The notes under the pieces were generated by a model. The model had not been told where the DNA came from. It ran no database searches and was given only the letters and a program-made list of their open reading frames with translations. From Alcaligenaceae bacterium (GTDB lineage: Bacteria; Pseudomonadota; Gammaproteobacteria; Burkholderiales; Burkholderiaceae_B): DNA of 5,228 nt. A program made the position numbers and the translations under genes. Numbering within the stretch: position 1 is the stretch's first letter; each line of letters starts with the position of its first letter. Positions 1 to 5,222 of this stretch are shown here, piece by piece. The stretch lies in assembly GCA_012512545.1 (NCBI GenBank), contig JAAZDZ010000114.1:1-5228 (forward strand), read 5' to 3'.

Positions 1-1
1 C

Positions 2-151
2 GGCCCCGCCATGTGCATGGCTGCCAAAACCACCATCGTCCAGGCCAAGCAGTTGGTCGAATTGGGCGACCTCGACCCCGAAGTCATTGTCACGCCGGGA
101 ATTTTCGTGAACCGGGTCGTGGAAGTGTCCAACCCCCAGATCTCAAGCTGA
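2..151 (+). CDS. scoA: 3-oxoacid CoA-transferase subunit A, C-terminal 49 residues (partial)
   Basis: This is the 3' end of the alpha subunit of a heterodimeric class I CoA transferase, which moves CoA from succinyl-CoA to a 3-oxoacid such as acetoacetate or 3-oxoadipate in the cytoplasm. The frame enters from the left edge and ends at TGA 149-151. The visible peptide has the family's C-terminal pattern: MCMAAKTTIVQAKQLVELG, then a DPE..VTPGIFV.RVVEV stretch close to the stop. The catalytic glutamate of this enzyme class lies in subunit B, so its absence here is expected. Subunit B starts 7 bp after the stop, which means one operon and probably equimolar expression. The paralogous pairs ScoAB, PcaIJ and AtoDA look alike at this end, so the physiological substrate is uncertain; scoA is the generic label. 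Family call firm, symbol tentative. Confidence 0.9.
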   Translation, partial: GPAMCMAAKTTIVQAKQLVELGDLDPEVIVTPGIFVNRVVEVSNPQISS

Positions 152-158
152 GGACGAT

Positions 159-797
159 ATGAAAAAATTGACACGCAACCAAATGGCCGCCCGGCTGGCG
201 AAAGACATCGCGCCCGGCAGCTACGTCAATATCGGCATTGGCATGCCCACACTGGTCGCCAACTACCTCGACCCTGCCGATGAGATTCTGCTGCACAGCG
301 AAAACGGCATCCTGGGCATGGGCCCCGAGGTCGGCGCTGAAGAAGCCGACCCCGAACTGATCAACGCCGGCAAGACGCCTGTTACTCTCTTGACGGGCGG
401 CTCGTTCTTCCACCACGTTGACTCCTTTGCCATCATGCGCGGCGGCCACCTGGATCTCTGCGTCATGGGCGGCATGCAGGTGGCGGCCAATGGCGACCTG
501 GCCAACTGGTCGCTGGGCCGCGCTGGTGAGCCTCCTGCAGTCGGTGGCGCCATGGATCTCGCCGTAGGCGCGAAAAAGGTCTATATCCTGATGGAGCACA
601 ATGCCAAGGACGGCACACCCAAGCTGGTGGAGCAATGCTCATTGCCTGTCACAGGCCTGGGCGTAGTGCACAGCATCTATACCGACCTGGCGGTGATCGA
701 CGTAACCCCGCAAGGCTTCAAGGTGCGCGAAAAACTGGTGGACATCACCAACGAAGAGCTGCAGAAACTCACGGCTGCGCCGCTGAGCTTCGACTGA
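159..797 (+). CDS. scoB: 3-oxoacid CoA-transferase subunit B
   Basis: This is the beta subunit of the succinyl-CoA:3-oxoacid CoA transferase whose alpha subunit precedes it. With 212 residues it is full length for bacterial ScoB/PcaJ proteins. The signature SENG at residues 47-50 carries the catalytic Glu48, which in this family forms the covalent glutamyl-CoA thioester. Other family segments are visible: NIGIGMPTLVANYL near 24-37, the LLTGG.FFHH.DSF..MRGGH block at 77-97, and GGAMDLA at 129-135. There is no signal peptide or membrane segment, so it is cytosolic. The ATG at 159 has a GAGGA ribosome binding site at 150-154 that overlaps the subunit A stop, consistent with translational coupling. 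The gene is last in its operon and is closed by a terminator 22 bp after the stop. No aromatic-degradation or ketone-body neighbour is in view to separate scoB from pcaJ. Confidence 0.95.
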   Translation: MKKLTRNQMAARLAKDIAPGSYVNIGIGMPTLVANYLDPADEILLHSENGILGMGPEVGAEEADPELINAGKTPVTLLTGGSFFHHVDSFAIMRGGHLDLCVMGGMQVAANGDLANWSLGRAGEPPAVGGAMDLAVGAKKVYILMEHNAKDGTPKLVEQCSLPVTGLGVVHSIYTDLAVIDVTPQGFKVREKLVDITNEELQKLTAAPLSFD

Positions 798-818
798 AGT
801 CTTACGAAATAGTTCCAC

Positions 819-857
819 AAAGCACAGCCCGGTTTCATGCCGGGCTGTGCTTTTTTT
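819..857 (+). terminator. Rho-independent terminator of the CoA-transferase operon
   Basis: Arms 819-832 and 840-853 pair over 14 bp (AAAGCACAGCCCGG with its exact complement) around a 7-nt loop, TTTCATG. An uninterrupted run of seven T at 851-857 follows. It lies just after the subunit B stop and should insulate the iron-receptor gene from read-through. The left side lacks a good opposing T-tract, so it is probably one-directional. Confidence 0.95.
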
Positions 858-942
858 GCGGCCTGAACGCAACATCTCCTATGAATCCCCCCTTGATTTG
901 ATCTCAAACAAAGTTATTTCAAACCATTGCATTGCATTCAGT

Positions 943-961
943 AATGATAATAGATATCATT
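943..961 (+). promoter_or_regulatory. Putative Fur box overlapping the receptor-gene promoter
   Basis: AATGATAATAGATATCATT is a palindrome with perfect 7-bp arms (AATGATA/TATCATT) around ATAGA. Against the 7-1-7 Fur model TGATAATnATTATCA, positions 945-959 match at 12 of 14 informative bases. It sits 121 bp upstream of a TonB-dependent receptor start, in a conspicuously AT-rich patch, which is the usual place for iron repression. A possible -10 hexamer TATCAT (955-960) lies within the right arm; the only -35 at 17-bp spacing is the poor TTGCAT at 932-937. Fur-Fe(II) bound here would therefore block RNA polymerase. Palindrome seen directly; Fur regulation inferred. Confidence 0.7.
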
Positions 962-984
962 CTGATCACTCTCATGATTAGTGT

Positions 985-999
985 CCTGGCTTAGCCAGG
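985..999 (+). other. Small hairpin in the receptor mRNA leader
   Basis: CCTGGC (985-990) pairs perfectly with GCCAGG (994-999) around the 3-nt loop TTA. If transcription starts near 967, as the possible -10 at 955-960 would suggest, this hairpin lies near the 5' end of the leader and could protect the message. It has no T-run and no recognisable riboswitch core. Function unknown. Confidence 0.45.
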
Positions 1000-1035
1000 G
1001 AACTTACAGAAATACAGAGCAATTTTCCTATTCGG

Positions 1036-1055
1036 GGCCGGGTAACGGCCTTTTT
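1036..1055 (+). terminator. Terminator-like hairpin inside the receptor leader (possible attenuator)
   Basis: GGCCG (1036-1040) pairs with CGGCC (1046-1050) around GGTAA and is followed at once by TTTTT (1051-1055). This is a compact intrinsic-terminator shape located 27 bp before the receptor ATG and after its presumed promoter. The stem is short (5 GC pairs, perhaps two more G-U pairs), so termination would be partial at best. I found no clear competing antiterminator, so an attenuation role is only a possibility. Confidence 0.4.
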
Positions 1056-1082
1056 CTTGTCAGTTGAACCGGGTACAAGTCC

Positions 1083-3371
1083 ATGACCTTTTCCAATCCA
1101 GGCCTGTCTTTCAAGGCCAAACACCTGACACTGCTGCTGGGCGCAGCATTGGGCACCACGCTGGCCGGTACGGCAGCCGCGCAACAATCCGTTCAGCAAC
1201 TGGATTCCGTCGTTGTCACAGCCTCGGGCTTTGAGCAGGACATCAAACAGGCGCCCGCATCCATTTCGGTCATTACCGGCAAACAGCTTGAAGAAAAATC
1301 CTACACCGACCTGGCAGGCGCGCTGCGCGATGTGGAAGGCATCGACGTGCGTGGCGCGACCGGCAAGACGGGCAACCTGAATGTCAGCATTCGCGGCATG
1401 CCCAGCGAATACACCCTGGTGCTGATTGATGGCCGCCGCCAGAATGCTGCGGGCGACGTCACTCCCAACGGTTTTGGCGCTACCTCTACCGGCTTCATCC
1501 CGCCGATGTCCGCCATTGAGCGCATTGAAGTGATTCGCGGCCCCATGTCCACCCTGTATGGCGCAGACGCCATGGGCGGCGTGATCAACATCATTACCAA
1601 GAAAGTCGCCAACGAATGGAACGGCTCGGTTACGCTGTCTACCCAGCTTGAGCAGAATAATGATGCCGCCGACACCCATCAGGCCAACTTCTACCTGAGC
1701 GGCCCGATTGTCGAAGATACGCTGGGCGTTCAAATACGCGGCAGCGTGCTGCGCCGGGGAGATTCCAAGCTGGAATTTGATGACGGCAATACTGTCTCCA
1801 CGCGCGGCCCCTCGCCTGTCAACGCCCGCAATTACACAATGGGCGCCAAGTTCACCCTGACCCCCAACAAAGACCACGATATCTGGCTGGATCTGGATCG
1901 CTCCCGCCAAAGCTTTAACAACGACAATTGCCAACTTGGCAACTTGGACGGCACAGCAGGCACTCGGGGAGCAAATACTTGCCAACCCCACCCAACCGAA
2001 CCGGGAATAGCGCATGGCTACGAAGACAAGCTGCGCTTCAATCGTGATCAGGTCGCCATCGGGCACACCAGCCGCTTGTCCTTTGGCACGGTGGAATCCA
2101 GCCTGATGCGCAATAAGACGGAAACACTTGGCCGGACGATTCCGAAAGAGGCATTTCTGCCTGCGGAGCAGATCAACAACCCCCGCATTGGTGCTGCACG
2201 CACGCTGGAAACCACCAATACCGTCTTTGACACCAAGCTCATTGCTCCCATTGGTGACAACCATCTCTTGACCATAGGCGGCCAGTACTGGCGCGCCTCC
2301 ATGACCGACGGCCTCATTTCTGACAAGTACAAACAGGACACATGGGCTCTGTTTGCTGAAGACGAATGGATGTTGCGTGACGACCTGGCACTCACCTTAG
2401 GCGCCCGCTACGACCATCACGACGCGTTTGGCAGCCAGATCAGCCCGCGCGGCTATCTCGTTTACAACCCCACCGACAATTGGACGTTTAAAGGTGGCGT
2501 CAGCCGTGGCTATAAAACCCCCAGCCTGGAACGACTGCACAGCGGCGTCAACGGGATATCAAGCCAGGGGGAAAATGTCAACGTGGGCAATCCCGACCTT
2601 CAGCCCGAAGTCAGCACCAGTACAGAGCTGGGCGCGCACTACGACAGCCTGCAAGGCTGGACAGTGGGTTTGACGGGTTTCCATAACCGCATCAGGGATA
2701 AAATGTCACAAGTTAGCTGCGGCGCAGACTCCAGCAGCCCCACCTGGATTGCCAGTTGTGATGCAGCACTTCCCTACATCATTGCCGGACTTGCTAAAAC
2801 TGACCCTGTCAATGTCAACCCACGCTACTATCGCAACCTGGACAAAGCAACAACCCAGGGCCTTGAGTTCACATCCAGCATTGCTTTCAACGATGCATGG
2901 TCGCTGCGCCTGAACTACACCTATACCGATAGCGAAGTCAAGGCGAATGGCAAAAACATTGGCGAGTTGAGCGATACGCCAGAGCATATGGCCAATGCCA
3001 CTTTGCGCTGGGACGCCAACGACCGCTTCAGCTTCTGGCTGCAGGGTGAATATCGTGGCAAAAGCCGCCGCTTTGATGGCAAGTATGAAAACTACACAAC
3101 GGCTGACAAGGAGACCTACGATGCGCTGGGCGACCTCAAAGCCTACACCGTCTTCAACCTGGGCGGCCAATATCGCGTTTCAAAGGATGTAACGCTGAAC
3201 GGTACTATCTATAACCTGTTCGACAAGGACTTCCTGGAGTGTAAGAACTACACCAATAGCAGCGGAACTGTAGTCTGCGGCAGCCCCTATATTCAATCCG
3301 GGAGCTCCACCAAGGGCACGCTTCCTTACGCAGGCCGCGCATTCTGGGTGTCCGCCAACATCGCCTTCTGA
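1083..3371 (+). CDS. TonB-dependent outer-membrane receptor, FepA/CirA/IrgA type (probable ferric-siderophore receptor)
   Basis: This 762-residue protein is complete and of FepA-like length. It should import a ferric chelate, most likely a catecholate siderophore, across the outer membrane using TonB-ExbBD energy. Residues 1-33 form a signal peptide (basic K11/K13, hydrophobic 15-29, AAA before QQ at 34). A TonB box, DSVVVTA, lies at 41-47. The plug spans roughly 55-173, with IRGMPSEYTLVLIDGRR (103-119) and IRGP..TLYGADAMGGVINIITKK (151-174). The barrel follows, with WALFAEDEW (421-429), GVSRGYKTPSLERL (472-485), NPDLQPE (503-509) and YNLFDKDF (710-717). It ends in Phe after alternating hydrophobics, the outer-membrane assembly signal. 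All six cysteines fall in three close pairs: 283/300, 546/559 and 720/732. The ATG at 1083 is the only start that keeps the signal peptide, because TGA at 1065-1067 blocks extension; its ribosome binding site is weak. A Fur-like box upstream supports an iron role. Haem or other ligands cannot be excluded. Confidence 0.93.
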   Translation: MTFSNPGLSFKAKHLTLLLGAALGTTLAGTAAAQQSVQQLDSVVVTASGFEQDIKQAPASISVITGKQLEEKSYTDLAGALRDVEGIDVRGATGKTGNLNVSIRGMPSEYTLVLIDGRRQNAAGDVTPNGFGATSTGFIPPMSAIERIEVIRGPMSTLYGADAMGGVINIITKKVANEWNGSVTLSTQLEQNNDAADTHQANFYLSGPIVEDTLGVQIRGSVLRRGDSKLEFDDGNTVSTRGPSPVNARNYTMGAKFTLTPNKDHDIWLDLDRSRQSFNNDNCQLGNLDGTAGTRGANTCQPHPTEPGIAHGYEDKLRFNRDQVAIGHTSRLSFGTVESSLMRNKTETLGRTIPKEAFLPAEQINNPRIGAARTLETTNTVFDTKLIAPIGDNHLLTIGGQYWRASMTDGLISDKYKQDTWALFAEDEWMLRDDLALTLGARYDHHDAFGSQISPRGYLVYNPTDNWTFKGGVSRGYKTPSLERLHSGVNGISSQGENVNVGNPDLQPEVSTSTELGAHYDSLQGWTVGLTGFHNRIRDKMSQVSCGADSSSPTWIASCDAALPYIIAGLAKTDPVNVNPRYYRNLDKATTQGLEFTSSIAFNDAWSLRLNYTYTDSEVKANGKNIGELSDTPEHMANATLRWDANDRFSFWLQGEYRGKSRRFDGKYENYTTADKETYDALGDLKAYTVFNLGGQYRVSKDVTLNGTIYNLFDKDFLECKNYTNSSGTVVCGSPYIQSGSSTKGTLPYAGRAFWVSANIAF

Positions 3372-3391
3372 ACCAGCAGACTTGAACCACC

Positions 3392-3433
3392 TCTGACACA
3401 GGCTTTGGCGCAACTGCCAAAGACTGTGTCAGA
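3392..3433 (+). terminator. Long hairpin 20 bp after the receptor stop (no T-run)
   Basis: TCTGACACAG (3392-3401) pairs with CTGTGTCAGA (3424-3433). After a single G-A mismatch, CTTTGGC (3403-3409) pairs with GCCAAAG (3416-3422), leaving a 6-nt loop. The result is 17 paired bases in an 18-position stem. No T-tract follows, so it is probably not an intrinsic terminator by itself; it could stabilise the receptor mRNA 3' end or act with the next hairpin. Confidence 0.6.
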
Positions 3434-3442
3434 ACTCAGAAC

Positions 3443-3467
3443 AACGGGGCGTCATTGCCCCGTTTTT
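3443..3467 (+). terminator. Rho-independent terminator of the receptor gene
   Basis: AACGGGGC (3443-3450) pairs over 8 bp with GCCCCGTT (3457-3464) around the loop GTCATT, and a run of five T lies at 3463-3467. It is the classical terminator shape, 71 bp downstream of the receptor stop and 9 bp after the longer hairpin. It should also keep receptor transcription from entering the insertion sequence. Confidence 0.9.
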
Positions 3468-3544
3468 CATGCGTGCTCGTTCCGGCGCTTCTGAAACCGC
3501 CTGTCGGCCAGGGAAAGACGGATAGCCGGCAATCAGGCGGGCGG

Positions 3545-3550
3545 TATACT
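3545..3550 (+). promoter_or_regulatory. Promoter-like -10 box (TATACT) just left of the insertion sequence
   Basis: The hexamer TATACT matches the sigma-70 -10 consensus at 5 of 6 positions and sits in a GCGGTATACTTGCC context. No convincing -35 box is found 16-18 bp upstream. It points rightward and would start transcription about 25 bp before the IS left end, so it may be what remains of the promoter of a gene now beyond the IS. Weak evidence. Confidence 0.3.
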
Positions 3551-3573
3551 TGCCACTTGAAAGAACGCCCCCG

Positions 3574-3592
3574 CTGTCAGAATAGTTGGAAC
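3574..3592 (+). repeat. Left terminal inverted repeat (IRL) of the IS
   Basis: CTGTCAGAATAGTTGGAAC matches the reverse complement of the right end at 16 of 19 positions; the three differences are adjacent (GAA against AGG at repeat positions 7-9). The outermost C may be a chance match, because IS3-family ends normally begin with TG, here at 3575. Confidence 0.9.
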
Positions 3593-3645
3593 CTCTACAG
3601 ATGTTAGAGTTTGAACATCCAATCCGGGGCAGTGAGAAGGTTCCC

Positions 3646-4137
3646 ATGAAGTATTCCCCTGAGCGCCGCGAAGCCATCTTGGCCAAGCTGGAGGCGCCTT
3701 ACAACCGCACAGTCAGCGAGCTGGCGACGGAAGAAGGTATTTCGGCCGCCACGCTGTATAACTGGCGCAAACAAGCCCGTCGTACGGGTCGTTTGCTGCC
3801 GAACGCGTCGGCGACCACAGAAGGCTGGAGTTCCCAGCAGAAGTTCAATGCCGTGTTGGAGACGGCAGCGCTGACTGAAGAAGAGCTGGCTGAATATTGT
3901 CGGCGTCGTGGTTTGTATCCCGAACAGATTCGTCGCTGGCGCGCCAGTTGTGAGCAGGCCAATGACCAGTCTGACTTGGCGGCAGAGCGACAATCAGAAT
4001 CGACCAAGGCGGAACGTAAACGGATTCGGGAGTTGGAACGGGAGCTGCGCCGCAAGGAGGCGGCTTTGGCGGAAACGGCAGCGCTACTGGTGCTGCGAAA
4101 AAAAGTCCAGGCGATCTGGGGGGACGAGGAAAAATGA
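3646..4137 (+). CDS. IS3-family transposase OrfA (DNA-binding, leucine-zipper protein)
   Basis: OrfA, 163 residues from ATG 3646, binds the IS ends and normally regulates transposition, or supplies the N-terminal half of the OrfAB transposase. Two helix-turn-helix segments are visible: about 21-43 (VSELATEEGISAATLYNWRKQ) and about 64-98 (ending in YPEQIRRWR). A leucine-zipper-like coiled coil follows at about 121-150, with I127, L134, L141 and L148 at heptad spacing. The start was chosen because AGAAGG at 3635-3640 lies 5 nt before ATG 3646. Upstream in-frame starts (ATG 3601, and TTG 3586 inside the IRL) lack a good ribosome binding site. The protein is longer than the roughly 100 residues usual for IS3 OrfA, through the second HTH. 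Its stop overlaps the orfB start as ATGA. The frameshift site falls at codons 152-153, after all domains. Confidence 0.9.
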   Translation: MKYSPERREAILAKLEAPYNRTVSELATEEGISAATLYNWRKQARRTGRLLPNASATTEGWSSQQKFNAVLETAALTEEELAEYCRRRGLYPEQIRRWRASCEQANDQSDLAAERQSESTKAERKRIRELERELRRKEAALAETAALLVLRKKVQAIWGDEEK

Positions 4138-5198
4138 CCAATGCCCTAGATCGCCGCCGAATTGTGGAATTGGTCAATGAAGCGGTGGCAAGCGGAGCTC
4201 GCCTGCGTAGTGTCTGTGCAGAGCTGGGGATCGGACAGAATACCTACCGACGCTGGTCTGGTGGCGGAGAGGATCAACGGCCCCATGCTATACGACCGAC
4301 CCCTTCCCATGCGCTGACTCAGACAGAGCGTCAAGCGGTTCTTGATGTCTGCCACCAGCCGCAGTTTGCGAGCTTGCCCCCGGCGCAGATCGTGGCGCGG
4401 CTGCTGGATGATGAGCAGCGCTATCTGGCCTCGGAGTCGAGCTTCTACCGCATTTTGCATGCGGCGGGAGAACAGCGTCGGCGCGGTCGCCAGGCAGCGC
4501 CTCGGCGCAAGGGGCCACCCCGTCGCCATCGTGCCGACCATCCTAACGCCGTGTGGAGTTGGGATGTGACGTATTTGCCCACACAGGTTCGCGGCCAGTT
4601 CCTCTATCTGTATCTGATCATCGATATCTACAGCCGCAAGATTGTGGGCCACGAAGTCTTTGAATCGGAAAACATGGCCAACAGCGCCCAGGTCATTCAA
4701 CGCGCCGTGCTGCGCGAGCAATGCGCCCACCGCCCCTTGGTATTACACGGCGATAACGGCTCGGCCATGAAAGGCTCGACCATCCATGCCAAGCTTGAAG
4801 AATTAGGCGTCACACCCTCGCACAGCCGTGCGCGCGTCTCGAACGATAACGCCTACTCTGAGTCTTTATTCCGCACCTGCAAATATCATCCGACATTCCC
4901 GGCGTCTGGCTTCGCAGACCTGGTTGACGCTCGTAAGTGGGTGGGGGAATTCGTGCATTGGTACAACGAACTGCATCGTCATAGCGAAATCCGTTACGTC
5001 ACGCCCGCCCAGCGCCATGCCGGCCAGGACCGCACCATACTTGCGAGACGTCATGCGCTGTATCAGAAGGCGCGTGCTCAACACCCTGCGCGCTGGTCAG
5101 GCAACACCCGTAACTGGCAACCCATCGGCAGTGTCTGGCTGAACCCCGAGAAGGAAATAGCAATTACCCAAGATCAGAAAGTATTAGATGCCGCATGA
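3646..5198 (+). CDS. Predicted OrfAB transposase made by -1 frameshifting (about 517 residues)
   Basis: If ribosomes slip by -1 on the A7 run at 4098-4104, OrfA codons 1-153 continue directly into the orfB frame. The codons from 4104 to 4134 contain no stop and encode a ten-residue linker, SPGDLGGRGK, followed by the whole of OrfB (153 + 10 + 354 residues). In the IS3 family this fusion is the active transposase: the OrfA part supplies end recognition and dimerisation, and the OrfB part supplies DDE chemistry. This entry must be translated with the frameshift and is not one continuous frame. The layout is seen directly; actual frameshifting is inferred from family knowledge and the RNA signal. 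Confidence 0.7.
4098..4155 (+). other. -1 programmed ribosomal frameshift signal (A7 slippery site plus stem-loop)
   Basis: Seven A at 4098-4104 lie in the orfA frame as A AAA AAA (codons CGA AAA AAA GTC), an ideal tandem-slip site. After a 5-nt spacer, GTCCA, a 12-bp stem forms: 4110-4117 (GGCGATCT) pairs perfectly with 4148-4155 (AGATCGCC), extended by G4118-U4147 and three G-C pairs (4119-4121 with 4144-4146). The 22-nt loop, 4122-4143, holds the orfB ribosome binding site GAGGA (4126-4130), the orfB ATG (4134) and the orfA stop (4135-4137). Spacing and strength fit the stimulatory hairpins known in IS3-family elements. Confidence 0.85.
4134..5198 (+). CDS. IS3-family transposase OrfB (DDE integrase-core catalytic subunit)
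   Basis: This 354-residue protein has the rve integrase fold that cuts and joins DNA at the IS ends. The N-terminal ~45 residues contain a helix-turn-helix-like stretch (LRSVCAELGIGQNTYRRW). Residues 60-112 resemble the HTH_21-type region found before the catalytic core, and a basic stretch follows at 115-135. The catalytic triad is D144 (WSWDVTYL), D207 (HGDNGS) and E243 (NAYSESLFRT), giving the D-35-E spacing, with K250 at the family position seven after the Glu. The C-terminus has the usual WYN..HRHS.I.YVTPAQRH pattern (277-295). The ATG overlaps the orfA stop as ATGA, with GAGGA 3 nt upstream, so some free OrfB may be made by coupling, although the main product is expected to be OrfAB. 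The stop lies just inside the right inverted repeat. No inactivating lesion seen. Confidence 0.95.
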   Translation: MTNALDRRRIVELVNEAVASGARLRSVCAELGIGQNTYRRWSGGGEDQRPHAIRPTPSHALTQTERQAVLDVCHQPQFASLPPAQIVARLLDDEQRYLASESSFYRILHAAGEQRRRGRQAAPRRKGPPRRHRADHPNAVWSWDVTYLPTQVRGQFLYLYLIIDIYSRKIVGHEVFESENMANSAQVIQRAVLREQCAHRPLVLHGDNGSAMKGSTIHAKLEELGVTPSHSRARVSNDNAYSESLFRTCKYHPTFPASGFADLVDARKWVGEFVHWYNELHRHSEIRYVTPAQRHAGQDRTILARRHALYQKARAQHPARWSGNTRNWQPIGSVWLNPEKEIAITQDQKVLDAA

Positions 5199-5203
5199 CT
5201 TAT

Positions 5204-5222
5204 GTTCCAACTACCTTGACAG
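5204..5222 (+). repeat. Right terminal inverted repeat (IRR) of the IS
   Basis: GTTCCAACTACCTTGACAG is the inverted partner of 3574-3592 (16 of 19 positions). It begins 5 bp after the orfB stop. The outer six bases of the element, 5216-5221, read TTGACA on the + strand, an exact sigma-70 -35 hexamer facing outward. Confidence 0.9.

Larger units (their letters stand above)
3575..5221 (+). mobile_element. Complete IS3-family insertion sequence (about 1.65 kb)
   Basis: The element runs from TGTCAG to TTGACA, giving the TG...CA ends typical of the IS3 family, with 16/19-matching terminal inverted repeats. It holds two genes in the same direction, with orfB in the -1 frame relative to orfA, plus a frameshift signal between them. 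OrfB has an intact DD(35)E triad with Lys seven residues after the Glu, so the element looks capable of transposition. At about 1.65 kb it is longer than many IS3 relatives because orfA has two helix-turn-helix units and orfB has an extended N-terminus. No exact target duplication is visible, but only six or seven bases of right flank are present. I cannot assign a named element or subgroup by eye. Confidence 0.93.

Noticed and set aside
901..1082. A metabolite riboswitch (for example cobalamin) in the receptor leader, since some TonB receptors carry one
   Set aside because: No conserved riboswitch core is visible and the leader is short. The Fur-like box and the iron-receptor identity explain the region better.
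978..2264. A 428-codon open frame on the minus strand across the receptor leader and the first half of the receptor gene
   Set aside because: It is antisense to a clear signal-peptide/TonB-receptor coding sequence. The translation is alanine/valine/glycine-rich with no recognisable family, and it would run through the promoter region. It is a shadow of GC-biased codon use.
3557..3583. Possible orfA promoter made of TTGAAA (3557-3562, in the flank) and CAGAAT (3578-3583, in the IRL)
   Set aside because: The spacer is only 15 bp and the -10 matches just 4 of 6 positions, so it is too weak to list as a feature.
3586..3645. A longer OrfA beginning at TTG 3586 or ATG 3601
   Set aside because: TTG 3586 lies inside the inverted repeat with no ribosome binding site, and ATG 3601 has only a poor GGA upstream. 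ATG 3646 has AGAAGG at a 5-nt distance and begins the recognisable family sequence KYSPERREA.
4146..4730. A 194-codon minus-strand open frame opposite the start of orfB
   Set aside because: It is antisense to an intact DDE transposase with all catalytic residues, and its translation shows no domain. Shadow frame.
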